Below, piece after piece: positions 40,867 to 53,100 of a stretch of DNA of 64,000 bases. Source of the stretch: Amoebidium appalachense (taxonomy: Eukaryota > Ichthyosporea); NCBI GenBank assembly GCA_963693365.1, contig CAVNZM010000013.1, positions 2,914,001 to 2,978,000 on the forward strand. Reading direction: 5' to 3'. The translations under genes and the position numbers were made by a program. The notes under the pieces were generated by a model, which was given only the letters and a program-made list of their open reading frames with translations, had not been told where the DNA came from and did not search any database. Position 1 is the stretch's first letter, and each line of letters begins with the position of its first letter.

Positions 40867-41322
40867 TGTTGGAGTGCAGACTTACGCTCACTCCACAATA
40901 TGTGTATGTTAGCTTTACAATTGGTTCCGTGTACACAGACACACGCTGACACTCGATCACCACATGCACATCTGCATAGTTGAGGAATGTTGCCAATTGT
41001 GTTTTGACTGCAAACGATTGGTTCACTGGTCCCAGAGATCTCTAAATGAAAGTAACCAATCCGATTAGCACCTGGCATCCGGATTACATTCCAGACTGCT
41101 GCCCCACGGGTATATAAGCCACGTCTCTGCCAGGTGCAGACATGGAGTTCAGACATGGAGTTCAGTCATGGAGTTCAGTCATGGAGTTCAGTCATGGAGT
41201 TAAGTCATGGAGTTAAGTCATGGAGTTCAGTCATGGAGTTAACACACTGAAAGCAGTAAAAAACGGGTCAGCGCCCAAGCGCGCCACGACGACCCTAGTC
41301 ACAGCGGACTCTACTTCCAACA
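40867..41322 (+). repeat. Right LTR of TRIM-like element
   Basis: A 456-bp copy of 40106-40561, followed by target duplicate GTGT. Confidence 0.87.
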
Positions 41323-41342
41323 GTGTGGGCATTGTAATTTGC

Positions 41343-44300
41343 ATGCATGCACATGAAGCTCACAAACTGGTGCATCTTGTTTGTTTCTATCTCGGCTCCG
41401 GTTGTTTGAATTTTACTTTCACCTCCGAGCAACATGGCCTCTTGTTGGGCCGCCAAGGCTTTATTGCCTTGTCCGCTACGGCCATAGCAGCTTCCACCGG
41501 TAGGTTCCCCATTTCGGATCCGCTAATGTATGCCATGATAGGATTGACCTCATGATCAAGAAACTAATGTTGGTGAAAAGTTTACGATGGACGTGCACAA
41601 CGTAAAGCTGCCCCCGCTTTCTTTTCTTCCCATCGGCGGACACGCGCAAATACCCGTGCTTTTCTCATTACATACCCAGAGCCCCGTCCATGTCCCTCGC
41701 TTCCCCCTTCGGAATCCCCCTCCCCCCCCCCCCCCCCCCCCCCCCCCCCGTTACATCCCTCACCCCCACCCAGTTTTCTCAAGTAAATATTGACACTCCT
41801 TCCCCTCCTTCTCAGCTTCTGCACAAACGGCTGACTATGCGGAGGTATTGGTGCCTGGTGGCACGCCATGCGGAGTTGGATACACGAAGGATGTTTCCGG
41901 TACGTGTCAGGACGAAAACGAGTGTCAGCGCTTAAAAATCCTGCAGAGATGCGACGGCGCTAATGCCGTGTGCAGAAACACGGTAGGCAGCTTCAAATGT
42001 GTTTGCAAGCCTGGGTATTCCGTGCAGAACAGGCGATGTGCGCCGAGGTCCGGCACGTGCACTCTTCCTGATGGGCAGGTGGTGGGCCTGGGCCAAACTG
42101 CGCCTGCCGCCGACGGCTGCAACACGTGCACGTGCACACAGGGGGGCCTGCAGTGCACAAAGGCGGCGTGCAATGGGGCTGTGGTCCCCGACAGTAACAT
42201 TAACCCTGTCGTAATCGCTGCGACATGCCGTCTTGCCAATGGCACGAGCATTCCCTCTGGTACCCGTGTTAAGGACACCGACGGTTGCAACTGGTGCACG
42301 TGCACCAATGGGGGCTTGTCATGCACCAAAATGGCGTGCGACGTTGGCCCCATTCCGACACCAGCTTTCACTTTCACGTGCGTATCAGCGACGGGGACAC
42401 AAATTAACGTCGGGCAAACAGTGAAGGCGGCTGACGGCTGCAACACGTGCACGTGCACACAGGGGGGCCTGCAGTGCACAAAGATGGCGTGTGGTGGAAA
42501 CCTCCTTCCTCTTGTCCCTGCCACCCCTGCCCCGGGGTCATGCAAACTTGCTAACGGCACGTATATCAACTCTGGTACCCGCGTGAAGGACTCAGGCAAC
42601 TGCAACTGGTGTTATTGTGTCAGCGGTGGTCTTGCCTGCACCAAGGTGGCATGCGACGTGGCCCCTCTTCCGACCTCAGGCCTCACCGTTACATGTGTAT
42701 CGTCGACAGGGACCCAAGTAAGCATGGGCCAGACGGTGAAGGCTGCCGACGGCTGCAACACGTGCTCGTGCACACAGGGGGGCCTGCAGTGCACCAAAAT
42801 GGTGTGTGAGACCAGTGCGGTTCCCACAGTGGCACCTATCGCCGGATGCCTTACCCCGTCCGGAGCCCAAATTGGCGTCGGACAAACCGTGAAGGCTGCT
42901 GACAGCTGCAACACGTGCACGTGCACGCCCGCCGGCCTGCAGTGCACAAAGATGGCATGTGGTGGAAGTCTTTTTCCAAATGTCCTGGGTTCATGCCGTC
43001 TTGCTAACGGCACGAATGTTCCTTCCGGTATGCGCGTCAAGGACACCGACGGTTGCAACTGGTGCACGTGCACCAACGGCGGCCTTTTATGTACCAAAAT
43101 GGCGTGCGACGTTGGGCCTGTTCCAACACCAGCCATCACGTTTACTTGCGTATCGGCGACGGGAACACAAATCAGTGCCGGGCAAACGGTGAAGGCGGCC
43201 GACGGCTGCAACACGTGCACGTGCACACAGGGGGGCCTGCAGTGCACAAAGATTGCATGTTCTACCAGTGCGGTCCCCTCAGCAGCACCTATCGCCGGAT
43301 GCACCACCGCCACTGGGACACAGATTGGCGCCGGACAAACTGTGAAGGCGGCTGACGGCTGCAACACGTGCACGTGCACACAGACCGGCCTGCAGTGCAC
43401 AAAGGTGGCATGCACGGGAACTTTGCTGCCTATTGTCCCTGCCGCCCCTGCCTCGGGTTCATGCCGCCTCGCTAATGGCACTTATATCGCCTCCGGTATG
43501 CGCGTGAAGGGCTCAGACAACTGCAATTGGTGCACGTGCATCAATGGCGGTCTTGCCTGCACCAAGGTGGCATGCGACGTGGGCCCCCTTCCGACCTCGG
43601 CTATTACCATTACTTGTGTTTCGGCGACGGGCACCCAAGCTAGTCTCGGACAAACGGTGAAGGCGGCCGACGGCTGCAACACGTGCACGTGCACACAGGG
43701 GGGTCTGCAGTGCACAAAGATTGCATGTTCTACCAGTGCGGTCCCCACAGTGGCACCTATCGCCGGATGCACCACCCCTACCGGAGCCCAAATTGGTGTC
43801 GGACAAATCGTGAAGGCGGCCGACGGCTGCAACACGTGCACGTGCACACAGACCGGGCTGCAGTGCACAAAGATGGCATGGCATGTGGTGGAAGTCTACT
43901 TCCGAGCGGCCCTGCCCCGGGCTCATGCAGACTTGCTAACGGCACGTATATCACCTCCGGTACCCGCGTGAAGGACTCGGACAACTGCAACTGGTGCACG
44001 TGCGTGAGCGGCGGACTGTCATGCACCAAAATTGCATGTGACGTTGGCTCTATTCCGATACCAGCTTTCACTTTCACTTGTGTATCCGCGACGGGGACAC
44101 AAATTAACTTAGGGCAGACGGTGAAAGCGGCCGACGGCTGCAACACGTGCACGTGCACACGGGGAGGCCTGCAGTGCACAAAGATTGCATGCACGGGTAC
44201 GTTGCTTCCTGTTGTTACCCCGGCTGCCGCCGCATCCTGCCGCCTTGCCAACGGCACGAGCATTCCCTCGGGTGCACGTGTTAAGGACGCCGACGGCTGC

Positions 44301-45349
44301 AACTGGTGCACGTGCTTCAATGGCGGTCTTGCCTGCACCAAGGTGGCATGCGACGTGGCCCCTCTTCCGACCTCAGGCATCACCGCTACTTGCATATCAT
44401 CTAAGGGGACCGCAATAAGCATGGGGCAGACGGTGAAGGCGGCCGACGGCTGCAACACGTGCACGTGCACACAGACCGGCCTGCAGTGCACAAAGATGGC
44501 ATGTGGTGGAAATCTTCTTCCTCTTGTTCCCGCTGCTGTAGTTCCTGCCCTGGGTTCATGCCGTCTCGCCAACGGCACTTATATCACCTCGGAGTCCGGT
44601 ACTCTCGTGAAGGACTCAGACAACTGCAACTGGTGCACGTGCGTTAGCGGCGGCCTGTCGTGCACCAAAATTGCGTGCAATGTAGCCCCGATTAAACCCG
44701 GGATTACCATCGGACTCGTAAAAGCAGCGTAGGTGGGCGACACGTGTGTTACTCCAGTGTAAACAGTTGGACTAGTTAGGATAAGGCAGAGTACAACTGA
44801 ATCAAAATAAAGACAGAGAACGGGTAGAAAGGCACACGCGGCCAGGTTGCTTTTACTATGGGCCGACTCAGTCTGTCTCAGACTTCACTGATGTGATCCC
44901 CGTACTGGGACGGCTTTCTTATATAGCCCCCAGGTTTCGGATCAAGGCCCAGGATTGGTTCATCCGCGGCCAGCGCGGGTGGCAACATGCCATTCGTGAT
45001 TCTGGTGCGGTCCGAGCCAGTCAGACCTTTGTCCTATTTATGCAAACCTCTTATTGGTTCACTTCGTTTATGTGGTATGCAGCGGAAGAACCATATATGG
45101 TTCAATTCTTAGGTCAGAGTGAGTCCTATTGGTGCGGACATAATATTTATGTGATATTCATGACAAAGCACGAATCGTGTGCTAGTAGATCACATTCTTT
45201 AGTAAACATGTACAGTTCATGTGTACAGTTGTTTACATCCAGGTAATGAGGAGGTTCAGAACGGGCAGATGGTTCCAGCCGGCGACAGATGCAACACGTG
45301 CACGTGTAGGAGCGGTGAGTTGGATTGCACGAAGAACGTTTGTGCTTAA
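41343..45349 (+). pseudogene. EGF plus 18-repeat pacifastin-like protein gene, disrupted
   Basis: A candidate first exon 41343-41499 (donor GTAGGT) joins in phase to the main exon at 41816 (acceptor CTCAG). The main exon reads a calcium-binding-EGF-like domain (DENECQ...CRNTVGSFKCVC) and then 18 cysteine modules of the form C-x19-21-CNxCxC-x3-G-x3-CTK-x2-C. This matches the pacifastin protease-inhibitor light-chain motif, except for a longer first loop. Two module types mostly alternate: VSATGT/KAADGCNTC and RLANGT/KDTDGCNWC. Breaks: a 5-bp duplication (TGGCA twice, 43874-43883) shifts the frame in module 12; TAG at 44730; and a solo LTR at 44758-45237 splits off module 18. After removing the LTR the frame of module 18 is still correct. 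It was probably a secreted multi-domain inhibitor or adhesion protein; whether it is dead or expressed in shortened form is unknown. Confidence 0.75.
44758..45237 (-). mobile_element. Solo LTR of the 480-bp family inside the pacifastin coding region
   Basis: The 480-bp reverse complement of the LTRs at 33815 and 36923, with TGTAAACAG...TTTACA ends and 5-bp target duplicates TCCAG at 44753-44757 and 45238-45242. No internal region remains, as after LTR-LTR recombination. Confidence 0.92.
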
Positions 45350-45697
45350 AAAAAGGAGTATATGCTCCTTCGGAGTGGGGTCTCAGATGCAATCGTTATG
45401 TATGACACTAATAAGAGGATGTTTTCTAATGAAGTTGTAACTCAAGCTTTACTATTACAAAGCAATTGTAACTACTTTGTAGTTTAGACGGTAGGCAGGA
45501 ATGCGACATCGATAAGGTGGTTGTGTTATAATTGGTTGGTGTGAGCAGATGTTAACTATTTGGGCAAGATGGTGTAGGGAAGGTTGTTTAGTTATATGTT
45601 AGTGAGTATTGCTAGTCAATAGTTATGTGACTGTGTATGTATGGATGGTGATACCGCTGTTAAAGCTAGTGGCCAGAAAGGTTAATCAAAGACTGAG

Positions 45698-45729
<32 letters not shown>

Positions 45730-46071
45730 CATCATGATATATACACACATAGTCAGTAGTAGTATAATATATATACTTGATAAATTATGTAACAGGTTAA
45801 TCTTAGTGATTATGCATATATATATATGCGGTAGGTAATGAGATTCTGGAGATTCAAAGAGAAGCCCAACGCGGCATTAACTCAGGTTAGTAGGATGAGT
45901 AGTGTGAAAATCTCGTAGTACATTGGTCTTAATATATACATATATATTGAATGTGTGTCGAGTGAAGGTATAGTGAAATAAGTCATTATAGTTTTTGTTC
46001 ACCTATCAAATTTTTAGAAAATGAATGGTGACGTGGTATGAACACACTATGCTGCAGTTCACAGGAAATGC

Positions 46072-46102
<31 letters not shown>

Positions 46103-46454
46103 ACCACCACCACCACCACCACTCCCACCCTACCCCCACCTCGGGGTCCCTCCTATTTGTACCGATATCCCCCGTTTTGCACTCTGCATTCGTACTCTTA
46201 TAAGACATTCTAAACGGTTACCCCCCCTTGAGCTCATCACTCCCCAACATGAGCTTTGCTCATTTGTGAGTGCTTACGGTAACCCTGTGCTGTTCATTAT
46301 GTGTGCTTGAACCCGACAGCCTGTTCCCTTCAAAACCCCTCCCCCTCCCCTCCCCCCCCCCCCCCCATCCCCCCCCCCCCCATCCCCCCCCCCCCCCCCC
46401 CCCCCCACCTGCCTGCCCGCCCGCCTGAACCTTAGGTCTCTTCCAACTTACCAG
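45350..46454. other. 3' flank of pacifastin gene; AT-rich and poly(C)
   Basis: AT-rich unique sequence with (TA)n at about 45705-45730 and 45818-45828, then poly(C) followed by CCA repeats at 46070-46121, a short unique part, and poly(C) at 46348-46406 next to the truncated LINE. No gene recognised. Confidence 0.6.
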
Positions 46455-47968
46455 CCCCCTTTGGCCGTCTTCAGCAAGCGCTGTTCGATACCACTCGCGG
46501 ACGAGCGGCGGTCAATGGAACATTAACGCCCTGTTTTTCTCGTTCTCGGGGTCTTCTGCAGGGGTCCCTCCTGAGTCCGTTGTTGTTTGGCGTTTTCATC
46601 GACGATTTTGCCTGCGCCCTCGAACCCTTTGGCCAACTGCATACCCGCCGTGTACCGGGTCTCCTTTTTGCGGACCCTATTGTTCTTTGTTCCTTTACCG
46701 AAGATGTCATGCACCAGCTGCTTCGTCAGGTGGATCAATGGTGCACCGAGAATCTCATGACAGTCGGAATTGCGAAGTGTGCTACTTTTTCGAAAAACGC
46801 TTCCTTCCGATTGGCCGGTCTTCCTATTCCTGTTCAGAGCACCTATGACTATTTGGGTATCATCTTTTACTGCACGGGGTATTGATTTCCGCAAGCTCCT
46901 CACGGCACGTGCACGGATCGCTCGTGCGAAGGGTAAGCTTCACATCGTGTCAAATATGTTTCAATGGGAGTCTGTGCTCCATCCTGCGAACCTTCTTCTC
47001 TACTATAAAACTTTTTTACGGCCAACTTTCGAATATGGACTTCCGCTATTGGCCTGCGCCCCACCTCGCGAGGCGGCTGTGGCGCTGAAAGAGTTCGACG
47101 ATTTTCAGGGTACTGCGCTGCGCACTTTGTTTCGTACTCGGTTTGTGCCTCCCTTAGTCAGTATGTTTGGATTGTCGTCTGCTGTTTGTCGTATGGAGGA
47201 ATTGTCTCTTCGTTTTTGTTTTCATTTAGTTAGGATCCCTGATGGTCACCCTCTTTATGCTAACTTTCCCCCCCCTCCCTCCATCCCTCTTCCCCCCCGA
47301 TTCACCAACGCTACTTCTGAATGTCCTCAGCCTACCCTCTTTCAACCTGATTCTTCCTCTCGCTATGTCACTCCCTCTTTCTTTTCTCTTCCTGTTTCTT
47401 CTGCCTTTTCGCGATATTACCATACGCAGTATAAGTTTCTTTCTCGTTCTCGTAGAGAAATCAAAGGTAAAACTCAGTCGGCATGTGTTATGTTCTTTAG
47501 GCAACACCGTACTGATCATTATCGCTTTTTGGGAGCTTTGGCAGCATACATTTCTCCTGCTGTACGTATGGATACCATTCTAGTAGATAAGTCTGTATGG
47601 TGCTCTGATGTTGATATTGCCTGGGAAGTTGTGCAGTGGCGTTGTAATTTTTGTTTTCACCGCCACTGGTGCCACTTTTGTGCTGAACTTTTTAATCGCA
47701 AGCATGTTGATAGGTGTGAGTTTTTATGTCGCGTTTTACCTCTTTCCCTACGGGTGTCTGCTACACTAGCTGGCAATGTGACCACTTTAGACTTTTTGTT
47801 GAATTCTGTTGGTCGTCACATTGAGTATTTATATGATTTTCACACAGTGTTCAGGTATCTCAGTATGCACTTGTTACTGGATAACTCGTGAAGTTTTTAT
47901 TGTCTTCTCAGTAATGCCGTGCATACTTGCATATCTTTCCGTCGGATAAATCCAGTCAAAAGAAAAAA
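46455..47968 (+). mobile_element. LINE copy 2, 5'-truncated, dead
   Basis: It corresponds to the region of LINE copy 1 from about 27,450 down to 25,922, in the opposite orientation and strongly similar in sequence. It starts inside the RT (PAPFGRLQQALFDTTRGRA, partly frameshifted), carries FADPIV in place of catalytic FADDIV because of a small deletion, then a frameshift into a long frame ending TAA at 47889-47891, and ends AGTCAAAAGAAAAAAAC like the copy 1 tail. Its truncated 5' end lies about 50 bp after a poly(C) run. Confidence 0.87.
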
Positions 47969-48720
47969 ACTTGCACACACACACACACAAATCCACCCAC
48001 ACACACCCCAAGGCCTTTATGGGCCCTTAAGCATACACAAGCACATGTGTACAAGCACATGCTTGTGTACACATGCACCATGCTATCAGTATAGTGCTTG
48101 CGCATCCGGGCGGCACAAGGCTTACGGTCTATTTACAACTACACATGAACAGCCATGGCCTGAGTAGAACTTTGTTTTTGGCGCGGAAAAACTTAAGCCC
48201 AAATTTCTACATTTGGCTAATCGTGTGATTGGGCGAAAATTATTGGTCCATACAATTTTTTTTTGAGATTGCGAAATTCCTACTTTCTTTTTAAAAAAAA
48301 TTAAAATAGGGTGACTCACGTGCTTCGGATCCGAGAAAGATTGTGTAAGCTTAAGCTGTGAGTGTGCACTTGTGCAGTAGCTCATACACCAGTGTGTGAC
48401 GTACGAAGAAGACACGGAACATGCGTACAGACCGCCACAGTTACAGATGTGCACCCACAAACAAAACACACAGACACAGGCACCACTCGCGAGTATTATA
48501 ATATGTGCATTGTGATATGGTATGAAAACATTAATGGCACACACCACGTTTAACAAGGTGGGCAACGATCATCATGTGTACATGTACAGACAGTGACTGT
48601 CGCATGTCAACAGCAAGTCATGGTATGTGAGTGGACATACCCGCATACTATACTAACCACATTGGCACACGTGTGCGCACGCAAGCACACACGCACTCAC
48701 TCACACCCACACCCACACCT
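47969..48720. other. Mostly unique sequence, no gene recognised
   Basis: A short CA tract at 47975-48010, then unique sequence. The segment near 48180-48240 (TTTGGCGCGG, CTACATTTGGCTAATC) resembles 55400-55450 and may be an old repeat. Confidence 0.5.
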
Positions 48721-48780
48721 ACATGCACACGCACACACTTGAAAAAGAGAGGTGGGAGGGAAGGGGGTTGGGGGGAGGAG

Positions 48781-48873
<93 letters not shown>

Positions 48874-49196
48874 AGGGAGAGAGAAAGAGAGGGAGAGAGA
48901 TAGAGAGAGAGAGAGAGAAGAAAGGGAGAGAGGAAGAGAGGGAGGGAGAGAGTGAGGGGGGGAGGGGGGAGGGGGGGAGGGGGAGAGAGATAGAGAGAGA
49001 GAAAGAGAGAGAGAGAGGTAGCTATGAATGCGCTCCCGTGACCGCACAGAGGCACATTGCACACACAGAAACACACAAAAAGCACCTACAAACACACGTG
49101 CGCGCAATACTATGTGCGCACACATACATACACACGCTGCGAAAGATACACATGCACACGTATACACATACGTGACGTGACAAAAATGCGTGCACA

Positions 49197-49243
<47 letters not shown>

Positions 49244-49750
49244 CACGCGCACACACGCACACGCACAAACACACGTACACACGCACACACGCACACACGC
49301 ACACACGCAAGCACACGCACACAAGTATACGCGCACACGCACACGCACACGCACACATATGCATAGCACACACGCACACACAAACGCACATTCACAAAAA
49401 CACATACACACGTACACACACACCGTGACAAACGCACACACACGTACATGTGTACATAAGCACATACACAAACACACACACACACACTTACACGCATACA
49501 CACATGCACACACATACGCGCGCGCACACACGCACAAACATACACACACGCGCGCACACACACGAGCACACACACAAGCGCACATACGCGCGCACAAACA
49601 CGTATACACCGTTGAAGCACATACCATAGCGCACACGCATGCACGCGCACACACTCACACACACAGACACACACACGTGCACAGACACACACACATACAC
49701 ACAAATGCACACACGCATATGCATACGCAAGCAGATACACACACACGCTT
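48721..49750. repeat. GA tract and long interrupted CA field
   Basis: (GA)n at 48783-48867 with GGGA variants to about 49017, then interrupted (CA)n with many CGCA variants to about 49745. The long frames are artefacts. Confidence 0.9.
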
Positions 49751-50143
49751 TAGATTTGCTCCCTGCTTTTGTATTCCCGAGGTTTGCACCTGGAAGCGGC
49801 GGGAGCACTATGACGATAAAACCTTTAAAAGGCTTAAAATAGACAACAACGTCGCCTTTGTTTTAAAGTAGTATTTGCTAAATCTACAGGACTCACCATT
49901 GGATTATGATCATGCGCTGTTCTGTCGTTTTATGATTACGTACTACTCTGATACATACATCGGACACCTGGCACAGAAATAAAGCCAAAAGTGTTTTGCC
50001 ACACAGCCAATGTATTGTTGCTCTTTGAACACTGCAGCACAATTCAAAATATAGAGCTCTAAGAGTTAAGTTGTTCGTTTCATACTCCACAATCTTTATA
50101 CCGTGAACAACAATCGTTTCAATGCAAGGATAATGCTGTGCAG
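49751..50143. other. Unique sequence upstream of the 692-aa gene
   Basis: No repeat. A CTTTAG acceptor at 49753 opens a short frame to TAG at 49871 that could be a terminal exon of another gene; there is no family match. Confidence 0.35.
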
Positions 50144-53100
50144 ATGAACATCGAGGCTCAGTTGACCAATTTGGTGGGGAACGAAGCAAGCTTGGTGCTG
50201 GGGTACATCCATTAATTAAAAAAGAACAAAACTAGCAACTGCAGGCATCATCCTATTACAGCTGAAGAATGACGCTTCCAAACGATAATCCCCTCTCATC
50301 CCTTGTTCTTAGGGGATCACAGTTTGGCCTTCCTCTCATTCTCCAAGGGCCAAATCGATACCATGAAGAATTCGCTTTCAAACCCCACTCACACGCAACG
50401 CTTTTACGGTGAGAGAAGGTTCTCCTTTGTGCGCGAGGGGAAGAAAAAGAGTGACGGAGAGGCCTCTAGAAGCACCATTGCACTCATGTCCCTGGCGCAA
50501 GAGAGCCAATTCTTGCTTCACTCATGGTGTGCAAGCAGTGAAATTACGACACTTCTTCACGTTCTCACGGAGCCCACCTTGGGAAAAGTGCACGATGTAC
50601 TCTCATGCGTCCTCTCCACCAACCCGCTGTTTACATTCGACCACTGCACGCGCATTTGCTCGCAAATCATCCACCAGATGACCCACGCAGCTCAGTTCAT
50701 CTCTGCACATGGCTACATCGTTCTCGAACCTTCCTACGAGGAAGTGCAAGTGGTGAAATTCAATGTGTCGCGGGCCTACCTCCACGTTAAGTTCTCATCG
50801 TTCGAAAAGTGCATCCTCCACAAACACTTCTCATGTAATTACGAAACTTTAATGGACCCCACACCTGGGCATATATCACTGCACCCCTCCGCAGCTGCCA
50901 CCACACCTGGAAAAGACCCCGCCAAGCTCATTCCCCACATCAGCGCACATTATTGGTTGTGTGAATTCGCATCGCTTTCACTTTTCCCACACGTGTATTT
51001 CGGCGAGAAGGCTGTATATGAGCAAACACGTGTGCGCTGCTTCTCGATCCTTGGAGACTGGCTCAATGGGAGGCCCATTTGGCTTCTAGACACTATGTGC
51101 ACTCGCATGTTCGCTGCCGCAGTTAGATTGCTTAGAGAGGTGCAAGAGGTGTTTGCAAGTGCAAACAGTGAAGATGGGGGTGTGGATGGTGCGGACACCC
51201 TGCCCAGATACTTCGAGAGGTTTCTGGAAGTGGTGGGAGCTGACGCGGAGATGTGCCTAAAAGAGGTAAATGTCCCCTCCCCCCCCCCCCCCCCCCCCCA
51301 ACTCCCCCCAACCAACCAACGAAAGAGACATCTTTGAGACACCTTCATCCTTTGCGACCTATTCCCCTGCCCGAAAAAGCCCAAGTGCACATATGTGTGC
51401 ATGCATACGTACATATACTTACTGTTTGAAACATGCATATTCAGATTTACAGATACATGTGATAGGTTTACAGATACATGTGATAGGTTTACAGATACAT
51501 GTAATAGGTTTCGAGAATATTTAGGTTACTAAAATATAGAAGGCAGGAGCTTGGAGGGGAAAAAAAGGGGGGGGGGGGGGGGGGGGGGAGCGCTTGGTGT
51601 GGAGGCTTCATAAAGCGGGAACAATATGGAATGGAGGGGAATTAGAATGAGAGCAAGACGGGTTAGACAAAAAAACGATATTGGATTGCAAGGAATATCA
51701 AAGAGAGGGTGTTCGTTAGTGCTGCTTGGTTGGAGGAGGGCAGGGAGCAAGGGGGAAAGGGGGGAGGGGGGAAGGGGCGGCGGCTGGGGGGGGGGGGGGA
51801 GGGGGGGGGAGGGGGGGAGGTGGGATAATGTGCTTTTTTGTTTGTTTGCGTCAGTGTTCCTTGTTTTCCTTTTCTTGCTTATGCTACTTCATGTCCAGTT
51901 TGGCATTGTATCTAGTTGGGAGCAGGCATGCATACACATCAACAGAAATGCACCGGGCAGGGGGGGGAAGGGGGGGGGGGGGGGGGGGGGGGGGGCAGGG
52001 AAGGAGGGGAAGGGGGGGAGGAAGGGGGAGGTGGGGAGGAATGGAGAGAGGTGGTGGGGGAGGAAGGGGGAGGGGAGGGGATACGGAGAACCTCACAGGC
52101 CTGGCAGATGCTCATTTGTTAAATTCATTTTTTATATCTTAACTTGAAAACATTAATATTGATGGAGTGAGCACAGGTACCCTCATTGTGCTCTAGCACA
52201 TACACTCAGCACACGTACTACCTTCTAGGCTACCCAGCGTGATATTAACTACCCTCCCCCCTCCCCCCCCCCCCTCCCCCCCCTCCCTCCCCACCTCCCT
52301 CCCCCCCTCCCCCCCCCCCCCCCGTTTCGCCCCCCTCCCCCCCTCCCCTCCCCACTCCCCCAACACACACACACACACACACACGCCCACAAGCGAGCGC
52401 GTGTGTACACACACAGACACAGACACAGACACACACACACACACACACTCTCTCTCTCTCTCTCTCTCTCTCGTGCAAGGAAACATCCACACACACACAC
52501 GCACCATGCTCGTTTACCATATCCTTTCCCCTTGCCTTTCCTTTGCCACCCACACATTATCAAATACATCCCCCATCCCACCTCCCCCCCCCCCTCCCCC
52601 CCCCCCCAAAAAACCCCCGCTCTCGTCCATCTCTTTCCTCAGCAACCAACTGAACAACCATTTCTTCCCCTTCCCCTATCCTTTCCTATCTTACCCACTC
52701 TCAAACCTTCTCCCTCCCCCCCCCCCCCCCCTCTCCCTCTCCCCTTCCCCCCTCTCCCTCCTCTTCCCCTTCTTCCCTCCCTGACCCCCCCCCGCCCCCC
52801 CCCCGTCCCGCACACACACAGCCCCACCCGTGTCCCAGTGACGTCACCCTCCTTCCTTCCACGGCCTTCCGCGAGCTTCTCCACTCCCAGTCGTCCCTCT
52901 TCCCCCACGTGGCAACCCACCCCTCCACCCCCCATGCCACTGCTCTCTTCCTTGCTCTGGACGGCGCTAGAACCGGCGATCCCTGTGCGATTTCCTTTTT
53001 GGTCGATTTGGCTCACGAGGAGGTTTCCCGCATTCTGATTGGACAGGAGGCCGGGGATGTCCCCTACAACAACACGTGCTACTCGGTTTGCGCGCCGCCG

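Larger units (their letters stand above)
40106..41322 (+). mobile_element. TRIM-like non-autonomous LTR element with initiator-tRNA anticodon-arm primer site
   Basis: Two 456-bp LTRs (40106-40561 and 40867-41322) with TGTTGGA...TCCAACA ends flank only 305 bp. Target duplication GTGT occurs at 40102-40105 and 41323-41326. Right after the left LTR is GGGTTATGGGCCCAG, complementary to the anticodon arm of eukaryotic initiator tRNA-Met, as used by copia-type elements with half-tRNA primers. GGGTAGGGG before the right LTR is the polypurine tract. There is no coding capacity. It lies 20 bp upstream of the proposed first exon of the pacifastin gene. Confidence 0.85.

Noticed and set aside
40078-41156. 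Twin minus-strand frames of about 105 codons
   Set aside because: They lie in the two LTRs of the TRIM-like element and read against its promoter motifs.
41925-44578. Long minus-strand frames opposite the pacifastin exon
   Set aside because: Shadow frames caused by codon bias of the repeated modules; they lack domain logic, while the plus frame has perfect cysteine spacing.
33710-45246. Frame starting MIPVLGRLSYIAPRF found three times
   Set aside because: It lies within the 480-bp LTRs antisense to the TATA box; an LTR by-product, not a gene.
41816-45349. Plain VWC-domain protein
   Set aside because: The CNxCxC and CTxxC spacing fits pacifastin better; VWC domains normally have ten cysteines, here six per module.
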